A stretch of DNA of 55,714 nt from an uncultured Lachnospiraceae bacterium (GCA_947176065.1 CAMWPB010000027.1:1-55714), one strand, 5' to 3'; counted from the first letter of the stretch, positions 40,012-50,405 are shown. Notes: a model not told the origin generated them from the sequence alone. Numbers and translations: made by a program.

Positions 40012-41097
40012 ATGGAATTGAAGATAACCTGCATACCCGGTGACGGGATCGGCCCTGAAATCGTAGCGGAGGCAAAGAAGGCGCTGGATGCAGTGGCAGT
40101 AAAATACGGACATGATATGAAGTATACGGATATTCTGATGGGAGGCGCGTCCATTGACGTGCATGGAGTGCCGCTGACGGATGAGGCGGTGGAGACCGCG
40201 CGCAGTGCGGATGCGGTGCTGATGGGTTCGATCGGCGGCGATACAACCACTTCCCCATGGTATAAGCTTGCGCCGAATCTGCGGCCGGAGGCGGGACTTC
40301 TGGCAATACGTAAGGCGTTAAATCTTTTTGCCAATCTCCGCCCCGCGGTTTTATATGAAGAGCTGGCGGGTGCATGCCCTCTGAAAACGGAAATTTCGGA
40401 AAAAGGTTTTGATATGCTGATTATGCGGGAGCTGACTGGCGGCCTGTATTTTGGCGAGAGAAAGACCGTTGAGGAAAATGGCGTGAGGAAAGCAATAGAT
40501 ACGCTGACTTATGACGAAAATGAGATCCGCAGGATTGCCATAAAAGGCTTTGACATAGCCAGAAAGCGCAGAAAGAAAGTGACCAGTGTGGATAAAGCCA
40601 ATGTATTGGATTCCTCCAGACTCTGGAGAGCGGTGGTGGAAGAGGTGGCCAGGGATTATCCTGACGTGACTCTGGAGCATATGCTGGTGGACAACTGTGC
40701 GATGCAGCTTGTAAAAGATCCCGCGCAGTTTGACGTGATCCTGACAGAGAATATGTTTGGAGATATTTTATCCGATGAGGCGAGCATGGTAACCGGTTCC
40801 ATCGGTATGCTGGCATCCGCTTCCCTGAATGATACGAAATTCGGCCTGTATGAGCCGAGCCACGGTTCCGCCCCTGATATCGCGGGACAAGATAAGGCCA
40901 ATCCCATTGCGACGATTCTCTCGGCGTCCATGATGCTGCGTTACAGCTTTGATCTGGACAAAGAGGCGGACGCCATCGACAATGCCGTAAAGCAGGTGCT
41001 TAAGGACGGTTTCCGCACCGGGGACATTATGTCTGAGGGGTGTGAACAGGTGGGCTGTAAGAGAATGGGTGACCTGATTGTGGAAAGAATCAAATAA
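40012..41097 (+). CDS. leuB: 3-Isopropylmalate dehydrogenase
   Basis: 361-aa NAD-dependent decarboxylating dehydrogenase of leucine synthesis. Motifs: [14 protein letters not shown] at the N-terminus, the Arg-rich LGLLAIRK-like [30 protein letters not shown], and the Asp cluster [18 protein letters not shown]. The C-terminal NAD loop is [18 protein letters not shown] (adenosine specificity). ATG 40012 has CGGAGGAACC. leuA, leuC and leuD are not adjacent. It begins a unit with a membrane protein, ilvD and ilvB. Confidence 0.96.
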   Translation: MELKITCIPGDGIGPEIVAEAKKALDAVAVKYGHDMKYTDILMGGASIDVHGVPLTDEAVETARSADAVLMGSIGGDTTTSPWYKLAPNLRPEAGLLAIRKALNLFANLRPAVLYEELAGACPLKTEISEKGFDMLIMRELTGGLYFGERKTVEENGVRKAIDTLTYDENEIRRIAIKGFDIARKRRKKVTSVDKANVLDSSRLWRAVVEEVARDYPDVTLEHMLVDNCAMQLVKDPAQFDVILTENMFGDILSDEASMVTGSIGMLASASLNDTKFGLYEPSHGSAPDIAGQDKANPIATILSASMMLRYSFDLDKEADAIDNAVKQVLKDGFRTGDIMSEGCEQVGCKRMGDLIVERIK

Positions 41098-41101
41098 TAA
41101 C

Positions 41102-42748
41102 ATGGGTTATTTTTCGAAAGCTTTTGGAAGAAGGGGTACGGCATATTTTGTGGCCGGTAAAAAGCGTGAGATTAGCAGAGAAGACATGGTTTTTTTGCTG
41201 TTTTTTCTTGTGATGGCGGTCTATTACGGGAGAAGGCTGTTTCTCCTGACACCCTGGTATGACGAGCTGTATACTTATTATTACTTTATCAGCAGAGGGC
41301 CGGTATACGCGGCAATTCACTGGCCGCTCCCCAATAATCATGTGGGATATTCTACACTGTCAGCCTGTCTGGGGATATTTGGATGTGCGCCGGTTGCCCT
41401 GCGTGGTGTATCCTATCTATGCAGTCTGGGCAGTTTGGTTCTTCTGTACCGTATTTCTAAGAAATACCTTACGGAGGGAATCGCGCTTGTTCCCGTGTTT
41501 GTCTTTGCAGGCATGTATATGGTCAACCAGCTTGCAGTACAGGGCAGAGGATATGCGCTTGTAACCTTCTGTTATCTTTCGGCGCTGTTGTCGCTTTATG
41601 CGATTGTGGCGGAGAAACAAAACGGCAAGTGTAATTATATTGTGTTTGGTACAGCGCTTGTGGCTGCCCTGTGGGCGATTCCGAGCAGTCTGTATGTGGT
41701 GATGCCGGTCTGCATGATCGGCGGCTTTGTGCTCCTTCTGGACAGAGATTACAGGCGGCTTTTACGGCTAATTCTTGTTTCCCTGATCAGTGCGGTGTGC
41801 ACGGCGGGACTATACGGGATTCTGTGGCTGGCCATCGGTTCCAATCTGCTTTCCAAAACGCCGGACGGGCCCTTTTATACGGCAGGACATATTGACATCA
41901 TTCTACATGCGCCGTTTCGGGCGCTGCGGGAAGGCATTGACTATATGCTGGATACGCCTTATATCCAGAGCATGACCAGACAGGAATTTTGGGCACAGGC
42001 AGCACACTGGCTGGAAACGCTGTTCGGGACACAGCTGTCAGCCGGAGCCGGATTTTGGGGAAACGCGATGTGCGCCCTGCTTTTATTTGGGCTTTTGACG
42101 GCAGCGGTCTGTCTGGCGAAAAAACCGAAAAAGGTTTTTTGGGAATGGTATTTTGTTCTTACGGCTGTTCTGCTGGCGGCTGCGCTTCTGATACAGTGTA
42201 AGCTCCCCTATCAGAGGGTGTTTTCTTTTCTGGGCGTGTGGGCGGCGCTTTTGGCCGGATGGCTGGCACAGCGGCTGTTGACATGTTTGGAAAAACTTCC
42301 CGACATCCGTTATAAGAATGGAATAAGGAAGGGATATAAAGTATTTGTCTATATGGCGGCAGGCGTTTCCTGGGCTTTTGTGCTGGCGGATATGGCGGCG
42401 TACAGCATGCGGGATGAGCTGATTGCGGACGCCTATGCGCAGATTGATATAGAAAATACGGATGTTTTGGCGGTGACGGACTGTGATCAGGAGTATCTGC
42501 TTTTGTATCTCTACGGCATAGGGGATGAACAGGTCACGGGTGATCTGGAGGAGGCGGATATCCTGCTTCTGGATAAGGCGCTTCTGGGAATGCCCTACGG
42601 TTACAGGGAGGCTCCCGAGGAGTGGAAGTTTTATCTCACACAGGAGGATGTGGAAGCCAAACAGGCATATATAGAGACAAATATGACACAAATCTACGAA
42701 AACTGGCAATTTATCCTGTTTGCAGGAAATCAAGCGAGAACGGAGTGA
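41102..42748 (+). CDS. Polytopic membrane protein, GT39/PMT-like glycosyltransferase fold (tentative)
   Basis: 548-aa protein with about ten hydrophobic segments between residues 25 and 435, then a ~110-residue acidic soluble C-terminal domain. The first loop contains TPWYDELYTYYYF, and an acidic pair there (WYDE) resembles the catalytic DE/DD of GT39-type transferases that use lipid-linked sugars; PNNHVGYSTLSA follows. I can only call it a putative glycosyltransferase-like membrane protein. It starts four bases after leuB, with a weak site, and lies within a leucine/valine gene run, where its role is unclear. Confidence 0.6.
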   Translation: MGYFSKAFGRRGTAYFVAGKKREISREDMVFLLFFLVMAVYYGRRLFLLTPWYDELYTYYYFISRGPVYAAIHWPLPNNHVGYSTLSACLGIFGCAPVALRGVSYLCSLGSLVLLYRISKKYLTEGIALVPVFVFAGMYMVNQLAVQGRGYALVTFCYLSALLSLYAIVAEKQNGKCNYIVFGTALVAALWAIPSSLYVVMPVCMIGGFVLLLDRDYRRLLRLILVSLISAVCTAGLYGILWLAIGSNLLSKTPDGPFYTAGHIDIILHAPFRALREGIDYMLDTPYIQSMTRQEFWAQAAHWLETLFGTQLSAGAGFWGNAMCALLLFGLLTAAVCLAKKPKKVFWEWYFVLTAVLLAAALLIQCKLPYQRVFSFLGVWAALLAGWLAQRLLTCLEKLPDIRYKNGIRKGYKVFVYMAAGVSWAFVLADMAAYSMRDELIADAYAQIDIENTDVLAVTDCDQEYLLLYLYGIGDEQVTGDLEEADILLLDKALLGMPYGYREAPEEWKFYLTQEDVEAKQAYIETNMTQIYENWQFILFAGNQARTE

Positions 42749-42799
42749 GCATTTAATTTCACCAAACAGGGTTACGAAAAATCAGAGAGGAGAAAAACG

Positions 42800-44473
42800 A
42801 TGAGAAGCGACAATGTGAAAGCGGGTACCCAGCAGGCGCCCCACAGAAGTTTATTTAATGCCCTCGGGTTTACGCAGGAGGAGATGAAGAAGCCTATGGT
42901 GGGTATCGTCAGCTCCTACAATGAGATTGTGCCCGGGCATATGAATCTGGATAAAATTGTGGATGCGGTGAAACTCGGCGTGGCGGAAGCCGGCGGCGTG
43001 CCCGTGGTGTTTCCTGCTATTGCGGTCTGCGACGGCATTGCCATGGGACATATCGGCATGAAGTATTCGCTGGTGACCCGTGACCTGATTGCGGATTCCA
43101 CGGAATGTATGGCGCTGGCGCATCAGTTTGACGCGCTGGTGATGGTGCCAAACTGTGATAAAAATGTACCCGGCCTTCTAATGGCGGCGGCCCGCATCAA
43201 TGTGCCTACGGTTTTTGTGTCCGGCGGCCCCATGCTGGCGGGACATGTGAAGGGACAGAAGAGAAGTCTCTCTTCCATGTTTGAGGCGGTGGGTTCTCAT
43301 GCGGCAGGAACGATCACGGACGAGGAGCTTCTGGAGTTTGAGGAGAAGACCTGTCCTACCTGCGGCTCCTGCTCCGGCATGTACACAGCCAATTCCATGA
43401 ACTGCCTTACCGAGGCGCTGGGCATGGGACTTCGCGGCAACGGCACGATTCCCGCTGTATATTCCGAGCGCATTAAGCTGGCGAAGCATGCGGGTATGGC
43501 GGTGATGAAGCTGCTGGAGAAGGATATCAGACCCAGAGATATTATGACGAAGGACGCGATTTTAAATGCGCTCACGGTGGATATGGCGCTTGGCTGCTCT
43601 ACCAACTCCATGCTGCATCTGCCTGCGATCGCCCATGAGGTGGGCTTTGACTTTGACATCGCTTTCGCCAATGAAATCAGTGAGAAGACCCCCAATGTGT
43701 GTCATCTGGCACCGGCAGGCCCGACCTATATGGAGGATCTGAACGAGGCGGGCGGCGTTTATGCGGTGATGAAGGAGCTTGCGGATATCGGGCTTCTCCA
43801 CACGGACTGCATTACGGTAACCGGCGGGACGATCGGCGAAAATATCAAGGATGCCGTAAATAAAAATACAGGTGTTATCAGAACGGTTGAAAATCCTTAC
43901 AGCAAGACGGGCGGCCTTGCCGTCCTGAAGGGAAATCTTGCCCCGGACGGCAGCGTGGTGAAGCGCTCCGCCGTGGTGGAGGAGATGATGGTACACGAAG
44001 GCCCTGCCCGCGTCTTTGAATGCGAGGAGGACGCGATCGCGGCGATCAAGGGCGGTAAGATTGTGGCAGGGGATGTGGTTGTGATCCGTTATGAGGGGCC
44101 GAAGGGCGGTCCAGGCATGCGGGAGATGTTAAATCCGACCTCCGCCATTGCGGGAATGGGACTTGGCTCCAGTGTGGCGCTGATCACGGACGGGCGTTTT
44201 TCCGGCGCATCCAGAGGCGCATCCATCGGGCATGTATCGCCTGAGGCAGCGGTGGGCGGACCGATCGCGCTGGTGGAAGAGGGCGACATTGTCAGCATTG
44301 ATATTCCTAACATGAAACTGGATGTGAAGGTCTCCGATGAGGAGATGGCGGCGAGACGGGCGAAATGGCAGCCCAGAGAGCCCAAGGTGACAAGCGGATA
44401 TCTGTCCAGATACCGGGAGATGGTGACAAGCGGCAACAGAGGGGCAATTCTGGAGATTCCGAAAGACAGATAA
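42800..44473 (+). CDS. ilvD: Dihydroxy-acid dehydratase
   Basis: 557-aa iron-sulfur dehydratase producing the 2-oxoacid precursors of valine, leucine and isoleucine. Iron-sulfur cysteines sit in NCDKNVPG and [16 protein letters not shown]; the catalytic Ser region is [19 protein letters not shown]. Length and start (AGAGAGGAG) are standard. ilvB follows after 64 bp. ilvC, ilvE and ilvN are not in the window. Confidence 0.97.
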   Translation: MRSDNVKAGTQQAPHRSLFNALGFTQEEMKKPMVGIVSSYNEIVPGHMNLDKIVDAVKLGVAEAGGVPVVFPAIAVCDGIAMGHIGMKYSLVTRDLIADSTECMALAHQFDALVMVPNCDKNVPGLLMAAARINVPTVFVSGGPMLAGHVKGQKRSLSSMFEAVGSHAAGTITDEELLEFEEKTCPTCGSCSGMYTANSMNCLTEALGMGLRGNGTIPAVYSERIKLAKHAGMAVMKLLEKDIRPRDIMTKDAILNALTVDMALGCSTNSMLHLPAIAHEVGFDFDIAFANEISEKTPNVCHLAPAGPTYMEDLNEAGGVYAVMKELADIGLLHTDCITVTGGTIGENIKDAVNKNTGVIRTVENPYSKTGGLAVLKGNLAPDGSVVKRSAVVEEMMVHEGPARVFECEEDAIAAIKGGKIVAGDVVVIRYEGPKGGPGMREMLNPTSAIAGMGLGSSVALITDGRFSGASRGASIGHVSPEAAVGGPIALVEEGDIVSIDIPNMKLDVKVSDEEMAARRAKWQPREPKVTSGYLSRYREMVTSGNRGAILEIPKDR

Positions 44474-44537
44474 GACCCGAAACGAGAGTAGGTTATATAA
44501 CAAATGTAATTATATGGAACAGGCAGGAGGAAAAAAC

Positions 44538-46220
44538 ATGGTATTGACAGGTGCGCAGATCGTAGTGGAATGTCTGAAGGAGCAGGGAGTGGACACAGTG
44601 TTCGGTTATCCCGGCGGCACGATTTTAAATGTGTATGATGCGCTCTATCAGCACAGTGAGGAAATCAAACATATTTTGACGTCCCATGAGCAGGGGGCAG
44701 CCCATGCGGCGGACGGTTATGCCAGAGCTACCGGCAGGGTCGGAGTCTGTCTGGCGACCAGTGGTCCGGGTGCGACCAATCTGGTGACGGGAATCGCAAC
44801 GGCTTATATGGATTCGGTACCTGTGGTGGCGATCACCTGTAACGTGAATCTTCCTCTTCTGGGAAAGGACTCCTTTCAAGAGGTGGATATCGCGGGAATC
44901 ACCATGCCCATCACCAAGCATAATTATATAGTAAAGGATGTAAACATTCTGGCGGACACGCTCAGAAAGGCTTTTGCCATTGCGAGAAGCGGCAGACCCG
45001 GCCCGGTGCTTGTGGATATCACGAAGGACGTGACGGCGAACGCCTGCGAATATGAGAAAAAGACGCCGGAAAAGGCGGTGAAGGCGGGAAGCTACACGGA
45101 GGAGGAGCTGACGGAAGCGGTGCACCTTCTGGAGAATGCGAAAAAGCCCTTTATCTATGTGGGCGGCGGCGCGGTTATCTCCGAGGCTTATGAGGAGGTG
45201 AGGGCCTTCGCGGAGCTGGTGGATGCTCCTGTCTGCGATACGCTGATGGGCAAGGGCGTGATCGACGGCCACGACGACAGATATACGGGCATGATCGGTA
45301 TGCACGGTACGAAGACATCCAATTTCGGCGTCAGCGAATGTGACCTGCTGATTGCCCTCGGTGCACGTTTTTCCGACCGTGTGGTGGGAAACCCGAAGAA
45401 ATTTGCGGAGCACGCGAAGGTACTGCACATCGACGTGGATGCGGCGGAAATCAATAAAAATATCAAGACGGACGTTTCGTTAGTCGGCGATCTGAAGGAA
45501 GTGCTCATCCGGTTGAATGAAAGGCTGTCCGGGCAGTCCCACGAGGAGTGGATGGCGCATATCACGGAGCTGAAAAAGAAATATCCCCTGAATTATGACG
45601 AGGGGGCGCTTTCCTGTCCCTATATTATGGAAGAGATTGACCGGGTGACAGGCGGCAGCGCCATCATCACAACGGATGTGGGGCAGCATCAGATGTGGGC
45701 GGCGCAGTATTATAAGTATTCCAGCCCCCGCACCCTTCTTACTTCCGGCGGACTTGGCACCATGGGTTACGGTTTGGGCGCATGCATCGGGGCGAAGATG
45801 GGGCAGCCTGACAAAATCTGTATCAATATTGCGGGCGACGGGTGTTTCCGCATGAATATGAACGAACTTGCCACGGCCAGCCGGTACAACATACCGATTA
45901 TTCAGGTTGTGATCAACAACCATGTACTGGGTATGGTCAGACAGTGGCAGACGTTGTTTTACGGAAAACGCTACTCTCAGACGGTTCTGGATGATGGAGT
46001 GGATTTCTGCAAGGTGGCGGAAGGACTCGGCTGTGAGGCGATCCTCGTGACGAAGAAGGAGGAAGTGGCGCCGGCTGTTGAGAAAGCCATCTCTTTAAAG
46101 AAACCTGTGTTATTAAACTGCGTGATACCGGAGGATGACAAGGTATTTCCGATGGTGCCTGCGGGCGCGCCCATCAGCGAGGCTTTTGATGCGGGAGACC
46201 TCGACGCGGGAGAAAAGTAA
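44538..46220 (+). CDS. ilvB: Acetolactate synthase, large subunit
   Basis: 560-aa thiamine-diphosphate enzyme, first common step of branched-chain amino acid synthesis. The N-terminal GYPGGTILNVYDAL, catalytic Glu in SHEQGAAHAADGYARATG and the TPP motif GDGCFRMNMNELATA with NNHVLGMVRQWQ are clear. ATG 44538 has AGGAGGAAAAAA. No regulatory ilvN follows; the next gene encodes an L,D-transpeptidase, so the small subunit is elsewhere or this is the unregulated form. The FAD region and the VRQWQ motif point to biosynthetic rather than catabolic AlsS type. Confidence 0.95.
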   Translation: MVLTGAQIVVECLKEQGVDTVFGYPGGTILNVYDALYQHSEEIKHILTSHEQGAAHAADGYARATGRVGVCLATSGPGATNLVTGIATAYMDSVPVVAITCNVNLPLLGKDSFQEVDIAGITMPITKHNYIVKDVNILADTLRKAFAIARSGRPGPVLVDITKDVTANACEYEKKTPEKAVKAGSYTEEELTEAVHLLENAKKPFIYVGGGAVISEAYEEVRAFAELVDAPVCDTLMGKGVIDGHDDRYTGMIGMHGTKTSNFGVSECDLLIALGARFSDRVVGNPKKFAEHAKVLHIDVDAAEINKNIKTDVSLVGDLKEVLIRLNERLSGQSHEEWMAHITELKKKYPLNYDEGALSCPYIMEEIDRVTGGSAIITTDVGQHQMWAAQYYKYSSPRTLLTSGGLGTMGYGLGACIGAKMGQPDKICINIAGDGCFRMNMNELATASRYNIPIIQVVINNHVLGMVRQWQTLFYGKRYSQTVLDDGVDFCKVAEGLGCEAILVTKKEEVAPAVEKAISLKKPVLLNCVIPEDDKVFPMVPAGAPISEAFDAGDLDAGEK

Positions 46221-46240
46221 TTTTGATGTGAAGGTCTGTT

Positions 46241-47638
46241 ATGAGGAGAATACTAAAGCATATGGCCATCATTCTGGGTATTGTCACAGTCAGTCTGATG
46301 GCGACCTATTTGGGGCTTGCCGTGTACTACCATAATGCGTTTACTTATGGCACCTGGATCAACGGCATCTATTGTACCGGCAGAAGCATTCAGGAGGTAA
46401 ATGACGAGCTGGTAAAGGATTTCACGTATGAGGGCATCACTGTGAAGGATAAGGACGGCAACTCCTATGTGATATCTGCGGAGGAAATTTCATATCAGTT
46501 TGATTTTAAGAAAGCACTGGAGATTTATCAGAAACGGCAGAATCCGTGGATGTGGATTGACAGTCTGATGGGCGGGCGCAGGGTGGAGCTTGCGCCGGTG
46601 GTTTCCTATGACAGGGAAGCCTTTGAAGCCTGCTTTGACGCGCTGCCGTTCTGTCAGGATAAACGGACAGACAAAGACCGCAGGGTGACGATCACACGGA
46701 CGCCACAGGGGTACGCGCTTGTGAATGAGAGGACGGATGTTCTCTTTACCGAGCAGGCCAGAGGCGCGGTGCTCTCCGCGATCGAGGCTTCAGAGAGGGA
46801 GGTTTCCCTGCTGGACGAGGGATGTTACCATGATCTGGAGCTGACGGCGCAGATGCACGAAACCATTGCTGTTTGGGAAAAACTGGAACGTTTTCAGGAC
46901 TGCGGCATCGTTTACCGGATGGGAGAGGAGGAAATCCCTGTGGATGCCTCTGTCGTCTGTGACTGGATCGCGCTGGATGACAGCGGCTGTTTTTTGTTTG
47001 ATGAATCGGGCGGATTCCGGCTTAAGGAACATGCCATTGAGGAATTTGTGGAAAGGCTGGCGCAGAAGTATGATACCGTGGGCGCAAGCAGACAGTTTTT
47101 ATCCACCAGAGGAGAGCTGGTGACGGTGGAGGGTGGACTCTACGGCAACAAGATAGATCAGGAGGCGGAGACAGCCTACCTGACAGAAGCCTTCTATGAG
47201 AAAAAGAGAGAGGTACATGAGCCCGTCTATACGCAGGAGGCGTGGAAGAAAGGCAGCGAGGACATCGGCTCCACCTATATCGAGGTGGATATGGGAGAGC
47301 AGAAGATGTACTATTATGTGAATGGCGTCCTGACGATAGATACGCCGATTGTGACGGGAAATACCTCCCGCAGGATGGACACACCCTCCGGGGTCAACTT
47401 TGTGTATGCGAAACAGAAAAACCGAATCCTGCGCGGCCCGAATTACGCTTCCCATGTGGATTTCTGGATGCCGGTGAAGGGCAACATCGGTATCCACGAC
47501 GCGGCATGGCGGGGAACATTTGGCGGCACGATCTACCAGACCAACGGTTCCCACGGCTGTATCAATACCCCCCGCGAGGCGATGGAACAGCTCTTCGACC
47601 TGGCAGAAGTCGGCACGCCGGTTATCATGTTTTATTAA
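46241..47638 (+). CDS. L,D-transpeptidase with peptidoglycan-binding domain
   Basis: 465-aa membrane-anchored enzyme that forms 3-3 crosslinks or attaches groups to peptidoglycan. An N-terminal membrane segment (about residues 8-30) is followed by two PG_binding_4-like lobes (about 70-320) and a C-terminal YkuD domain (about 345-465). The catalytic motif is SHGCINTPREA with Cys440, plus the upstream GIHDAAW His. Clostridia often use L,D-crosslinking, for which this architecture is common. It begins 20 bp after ilvB but is functionally unrelated. Confidence 0.93.
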   Translation: MRRILKHMAIILGIVTVSLMATYLGLAVYYHNAFTYGTWINGIYCTGRSIQEVNDELVKDFTYEGITVKDKDGNSYVISAEEISYQFDFKKALEIYQKRQNPWMWIDSLMGGRRVELAPVVSYDREAFEACFDALPFCQDKRTDKDRRVTITRTPQGYALVNERTDVLFTEQARGAVLSAIEASEREVSLLDEGCYHDLELTAQMHETIAVWEKLERFQDCGIVYRMGEEEIPVDASVVCDWIALDDSGCFLFDESGGFRLKEHAIEEFVERLAQKYDTVGASRQFLSTRGELVTVEGGLYGNKIDQEAETAYLTEAFYEKKREVHEPVYTQEAWKKGSEDIGSTYIEVDMGEQKMYYYVNGVLTIDTPIVTGNTSRRMDTPSGVNFVYAKQKNRILRGPNYASHVDFWMPVKGNIGIHDAAWRGTFGGTIYQTNGSHGCINTPREAMEQLFDLAEVGTPVIMFY

Positions 47639-47643
47639 AGTAA

Positions 47644-47672
47644 TTGACTAAAGTGCGAGAAGGGCGTAAAAT
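47644..47672 (+). promoter_or_regulatory. Predicted promoter of serC-serA
   Basis: TTGACT (47644-47649), 17-bp spacer, TAAAAT (47667-47672), 50 bp before the serC GTG. The short leader leaves no room for a T-box. Confidence 0.8.
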
Positions 47673-47722
47673 GTTTTTTAGTTTTTGTTAACGGTAACGA
47701 ATGAGGACGGGAGGAGAGAAAA

Positions 47723-48805
47723 GTGTCCAGAGTGTATAATTTTTCAGCAGGCCCCGCGGTTTTGCCGGAAGAGGTGCTAAAAGAAGCGGCGGAGGAGATG
47801 CTTGATTACAGGGGATCAGGGATGTCGGTCATGGAGATGAGCCATCGGTCGAAGGTGTATGACACGATCATCAAGGAGGCGGAGGCGGATCTGCGCACGC
47901 TCCTTAACATTCCCGATAACTATAAGGTGTTGTTTTTACAGGGCGGCGCAAGTCTTTTGTTTGCGTCGGTGCCCATGAATCTGATGAAGAACCGCAAGGC
48001 AGGGTATATCCTGACAGGACAGTGGGCGAAGAAGGCGTTTGCGGAGGCGAAGATTTACGGTGAGGCCGTGGAGCTGGCATCTTCTGCGGATGAGACTTTT
48101 TCCTATATTCCGGACTGTTCCGATCTTCCCATAACAGATGATATGGATTACGTTTACATCTGTGAGAACAATACGATCTATGGAACCAAATACCATACGC
48201 TGCCGGATACCAAGGGAAAGATTTTGGTTTCCGACGTATCTTCCTGTTTCCTCTCGGAGCCTATGGATGTGACGAAGTATGGTCTTGTTTATGCGGGCGT
48301 ACAGAAGAATGTGGGGCCTGCAGGTACGCAGGTCGTGATTATCAGGGAAGATTTGCTGACGGATGAGGTGCTGCCGGGCACGCCTACCATGATGAAGTTT
48401 AAGGTACATGCGGACAATGACTCTCTGTACAACACACCACCCTGTTACGGTATTTATATCTGCGGCAAGGTGTTTAAGTGGCTTCTGAAAAACGGCGGCC
48501 TTGAGGCGATGAAGGCATTAAATGAGAAAAAGGCAAAGATCCTCTATGACTTTTTGGATGAGAGCAGCCTCTTTAAGGGGACGGTCAGAAAAGAGGACAG
48601 ATCCCTTATGAATGTGCCTTTTGTGACGGGAAATGAGGAGACGGATGCCAAATTTATCAAAGAGGCGACAGCGGCCGGGTTCGTGAATCTGAAGGGGCAC
48701 AGAACCGTGGGCGGTATGCGCGCCAGCATTTACAACGCTATGCCTGTGGAGGGCGTGGAGAAGCTGGTTGCCTTTATGAGAGAATTTGAAAAGAGAGAGG
48801 GTTGA
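47723..48805 (+). CDS. serC: Phosphoserine aminotransferase
   Basis: 360-aa PLP enzyme converting 3-phosphohydroxypyruvate and glutamate to phosphoserine. N-terminal YNFSAGPAVLPEEVL and the PLP-lysine motif AGVQKNVGPAG are diagnostic. It starts with GTG after GGGAGGAGAG. The stop overlaps a possible TTG start of serA, and the better ATG is two codons on, so the two genes are translationally coupled. Confidence 0.96.
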   Translation: MSRVYNFSAGPAVLPEEVLKEAAEEMLDYRGSGMSVMEMSHRSKVYDTIIKEAEADLRTLLNIPDNYKVLFLQGGASLLFASVPMNLMKNRKAGYILTGQWAKKAFAEAKIYGEAVELASSADETFSYIPDCSDLPITDDMDYVYICENNTIYGTKYHTLPDTKGKILVSDVSSCFLSEPMDVTKYGLVYAGVQKNVGPAGTQVVIIREDLLTDEVLPGTPTMMKFKVHADNDSLYNTPPCYGIYICGKVFKWLLKNGGLEAMKALNEKKAKILYDFLDESSLFKGTVRKEDRSLMNVPFVTGNEETDAKFIKEATAAGFVNLKGHRTVGGMRASIYNAMPVEGVEKLVAFMREFEKREG

Positions 48806-48807
48806 TC

Positions 48808-49971
48808 ATGTTTAAATATCATTGCTTAAATCCCATCGCGCAGGTGGGTCTGGAGAAATTCAGCGGGCAGTATGAGAAGACGGAAACAATCGGGGAGGCG
48901 GACGGCATTCTTGTGAGAAGCGCGTCCATGCATGACATGGAGCTGCCGGAAAACCTTTTGGCCATCGCCCGTGCGGGCGCAGGGGTTAACAACATTCCGC
49001 TTGATAAATGCGCGGAGAAGGGCATTGTGGTGTTTAACACGCCCGGCGCTAACGCGAACGGCGTGAAGGAGCTGGTGATTGCGGGTATGCTTCTGGCGTC
49101 CCGTGATGTGGCCGGCGGTATCGAGTGGGTGAAGGCGAATGTGGCCGACGAGAACATTGCAAAGGATGCGGAGAAGGCGAAGAAGAACTTTGCAGGGACG
49201 GAGATTCAGGGCAAAAAGCTGGGTATTATCGGTCTGGGCGCCATCGGTGTGAAGGTGGCCAATGTGGCGAAGCATCTGGGCATGGAAGTTTACGGTTATG
49301 ATCCTTACGTGTCTGTGGATGCGGCGTGGAACTTAAGCCGTGACGTAAAACATGTACTGCATGTGGAAGAGATCTACGCGGAGTGTGATATCATCACCAT
49401 CCACGTGCCGCTGATGGACGCTACCAAAGGCATGATCAATAAAGACGCGCTCGACCAGATGAAGGACGGCGTGATTCTCTTAAATTTTGCGAGAGACCTT
49501 CTGGTAGATGAAAAGGCTGTTCTGGAGAGCATTAAGGCGGGCAGGGTGAGAAAGTATGTGTCCGATTTCCCGAATCCCACCACAGCGGGTCAGGAGGGCT
49601 GTATTGTGATTCCTCATCTCGGCGCGTCCACGGAAGAGTCGGAGGATAACTGTGCGGTGATGGCTGTGAAGCAGATGAAGGATTATCTGGAGAACGGCAA
49701 TATTGCCAACAGCGTAAACTATCCGAAGTGCGATATGGGCGTCTGCGAGCAGGCAGGGCGCGTGGCTATTTTCCATAAGAATATTGCCAACATGATTACC
49801 AAGTTTACCGCCTGCTTCGGCGACAACAATATCAATATCTCCGATATGATGAACAAGTCACGGGGTGAGGTGGCTTACACGATGCTGGATATCGAGACAC
49901 CTGCTTCCGGGGAGATTATCGGGAAGCTCCAGTCCATCGACGGCGTGTTCCGGGTGAGAGTGGTGAAGTAG
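48808..49971 (+). CDS. serA: D-3-Phosphoglycerate dehydrogenase
   Basis: 387-aa NAD-dependent dehydrogenase, first step of serine synthesis. The NAD fold motif is GLGAIGVKVANVAKHLG; the active site has Arg in NFARDLL, and Glu/His in HLGASTEESEDN. A C-terminal ACT domain (about residues 320-387) suggests serine feedback. ATG 48808 follows AAGAGAGAGGG at good distance; a TTG at 48802 is less likely. The stop codon lies in the outer stem of a hairpin (49969-50030), and a terminator follows. Confidence 0.95.
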   Translation: MFKYHCLNPIAQVGLEKFSGQYEKTETIGEADGILVRSASMHDMELPENLLAIARAGAGVNNIPLDKCAEKGIVVFNTPGANANGVKELVIAGMLLASRDVAGGIEWVKANVADENIAKDAEKAKKNFAGTEIQGKKLGIIGLGAIGVKVANVAKHLGMEVYGYDPYVSVDAAWNLSRDVKHVLHVEEIYAECDIITIHVPLMDATKGMINKDALDQMKDGVILLNFARDLLVDEKAVLESIKAGRVRKYVSDFPNPTTAGQEGCIVIPHLGASTEESEDNCAVMAVKQMKDYLENGNIANSVNYPKCDMGVCEQAGRVAIFHKNIANMITKFTACFGDNNINISDMMNKSRGEVAYTMLDIETPASGEIIGKLQSIDGVFRVRVVK

Positions 49972-50030
49972 CGAGCGCATAAGAAAAACAAGCGGCTGCG
50001 AAGCAGACATTTGTTTTTCTTGCGCCGCTA
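49969..50030 (+). repeat. Nested hairpin over the serA stop codon
   Basis: TAGC (49969-49972, including the stop TAG) pairs with GCTA (50027-50030); GCGC (49975-49978) with GCGC (50022-50025); AAGAAAAACAA (49981-49991) with TTGTTTTTCTT (50011-50021). The tip is CTGC-GAA-GCAG (49996-50006). This long stem precedes, and is distinct from, the terminator at 50044-50080. Confidence 0.75.
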
Positions 50031-50043
50031 ACGAGCATATAGA

Positions 50044-50080
50044 AGACCTGCCTTGTTTATTGCGCGGCAGGTCTTTTTTT
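50044..50080 (+). terminator. Terminator of serC-serA
   Basis: AGACCTGCC (50044-50052) pairs with GGCAGGTCT (50066-50074), followed by a run of seven T. Confidence 0.92.
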
Positions 50081-50120
50081 GGCATATGGGGAAATTGCGA
50101 CAGTGTAGAATCGCGATTTC

Positions 50121-50405
50121 TCAGTTAAGCCGGTTGGCGATGGACGAGAAGTCGGCATTCTCCTCATCTTCCAGAGTCGCCTGCAGCTTTTTGTCGGCTT
50201 CTACAGCGGATTCGCTGGCCAGATCCATATAGAGGATAAAGATATCCTCCACGGTTTTCCCGGTCTCGTCGGCAATTTCCTGCATAACGGGTTTTAACGC
50301 TTCTAATTGAAATGAAATTCTGGTTTTCTGGGGATCAATGTCCGCAAGGGCTTCTTCCGCATAGGCGTTGATGCGGTCCAGAATTTTCTGTTCTTCGCTT
50401 GTCAT
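50121..50405 (-). CDS. Small acidic helical protein, unknown function
   Basis: 94-aa protein with no domain I recognise. It is predicted mostly helical and acidic: MTSEEQKILDRINAYAEEAL, a middle segment EALKPVMQEIADETGKTVEDIFILYMDL, and an acidic tail. No membrane segment or signal. The start is ATG 50405, six bases after GGAAAGGAAG; another ATG six bases upstream is too close to that site. It is monocistronic and preceded, on its own strand, by the inverted family 1 element. Confidence 0.7.
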   Translation of the reverse strand: MTSEEQKILDRINAYAEEALADIDPQKTRISFQLEALKPVMQEIADETGKTVEDIFILYMDLASESAVEADKKLQATLEDEENADFSSIANRLN

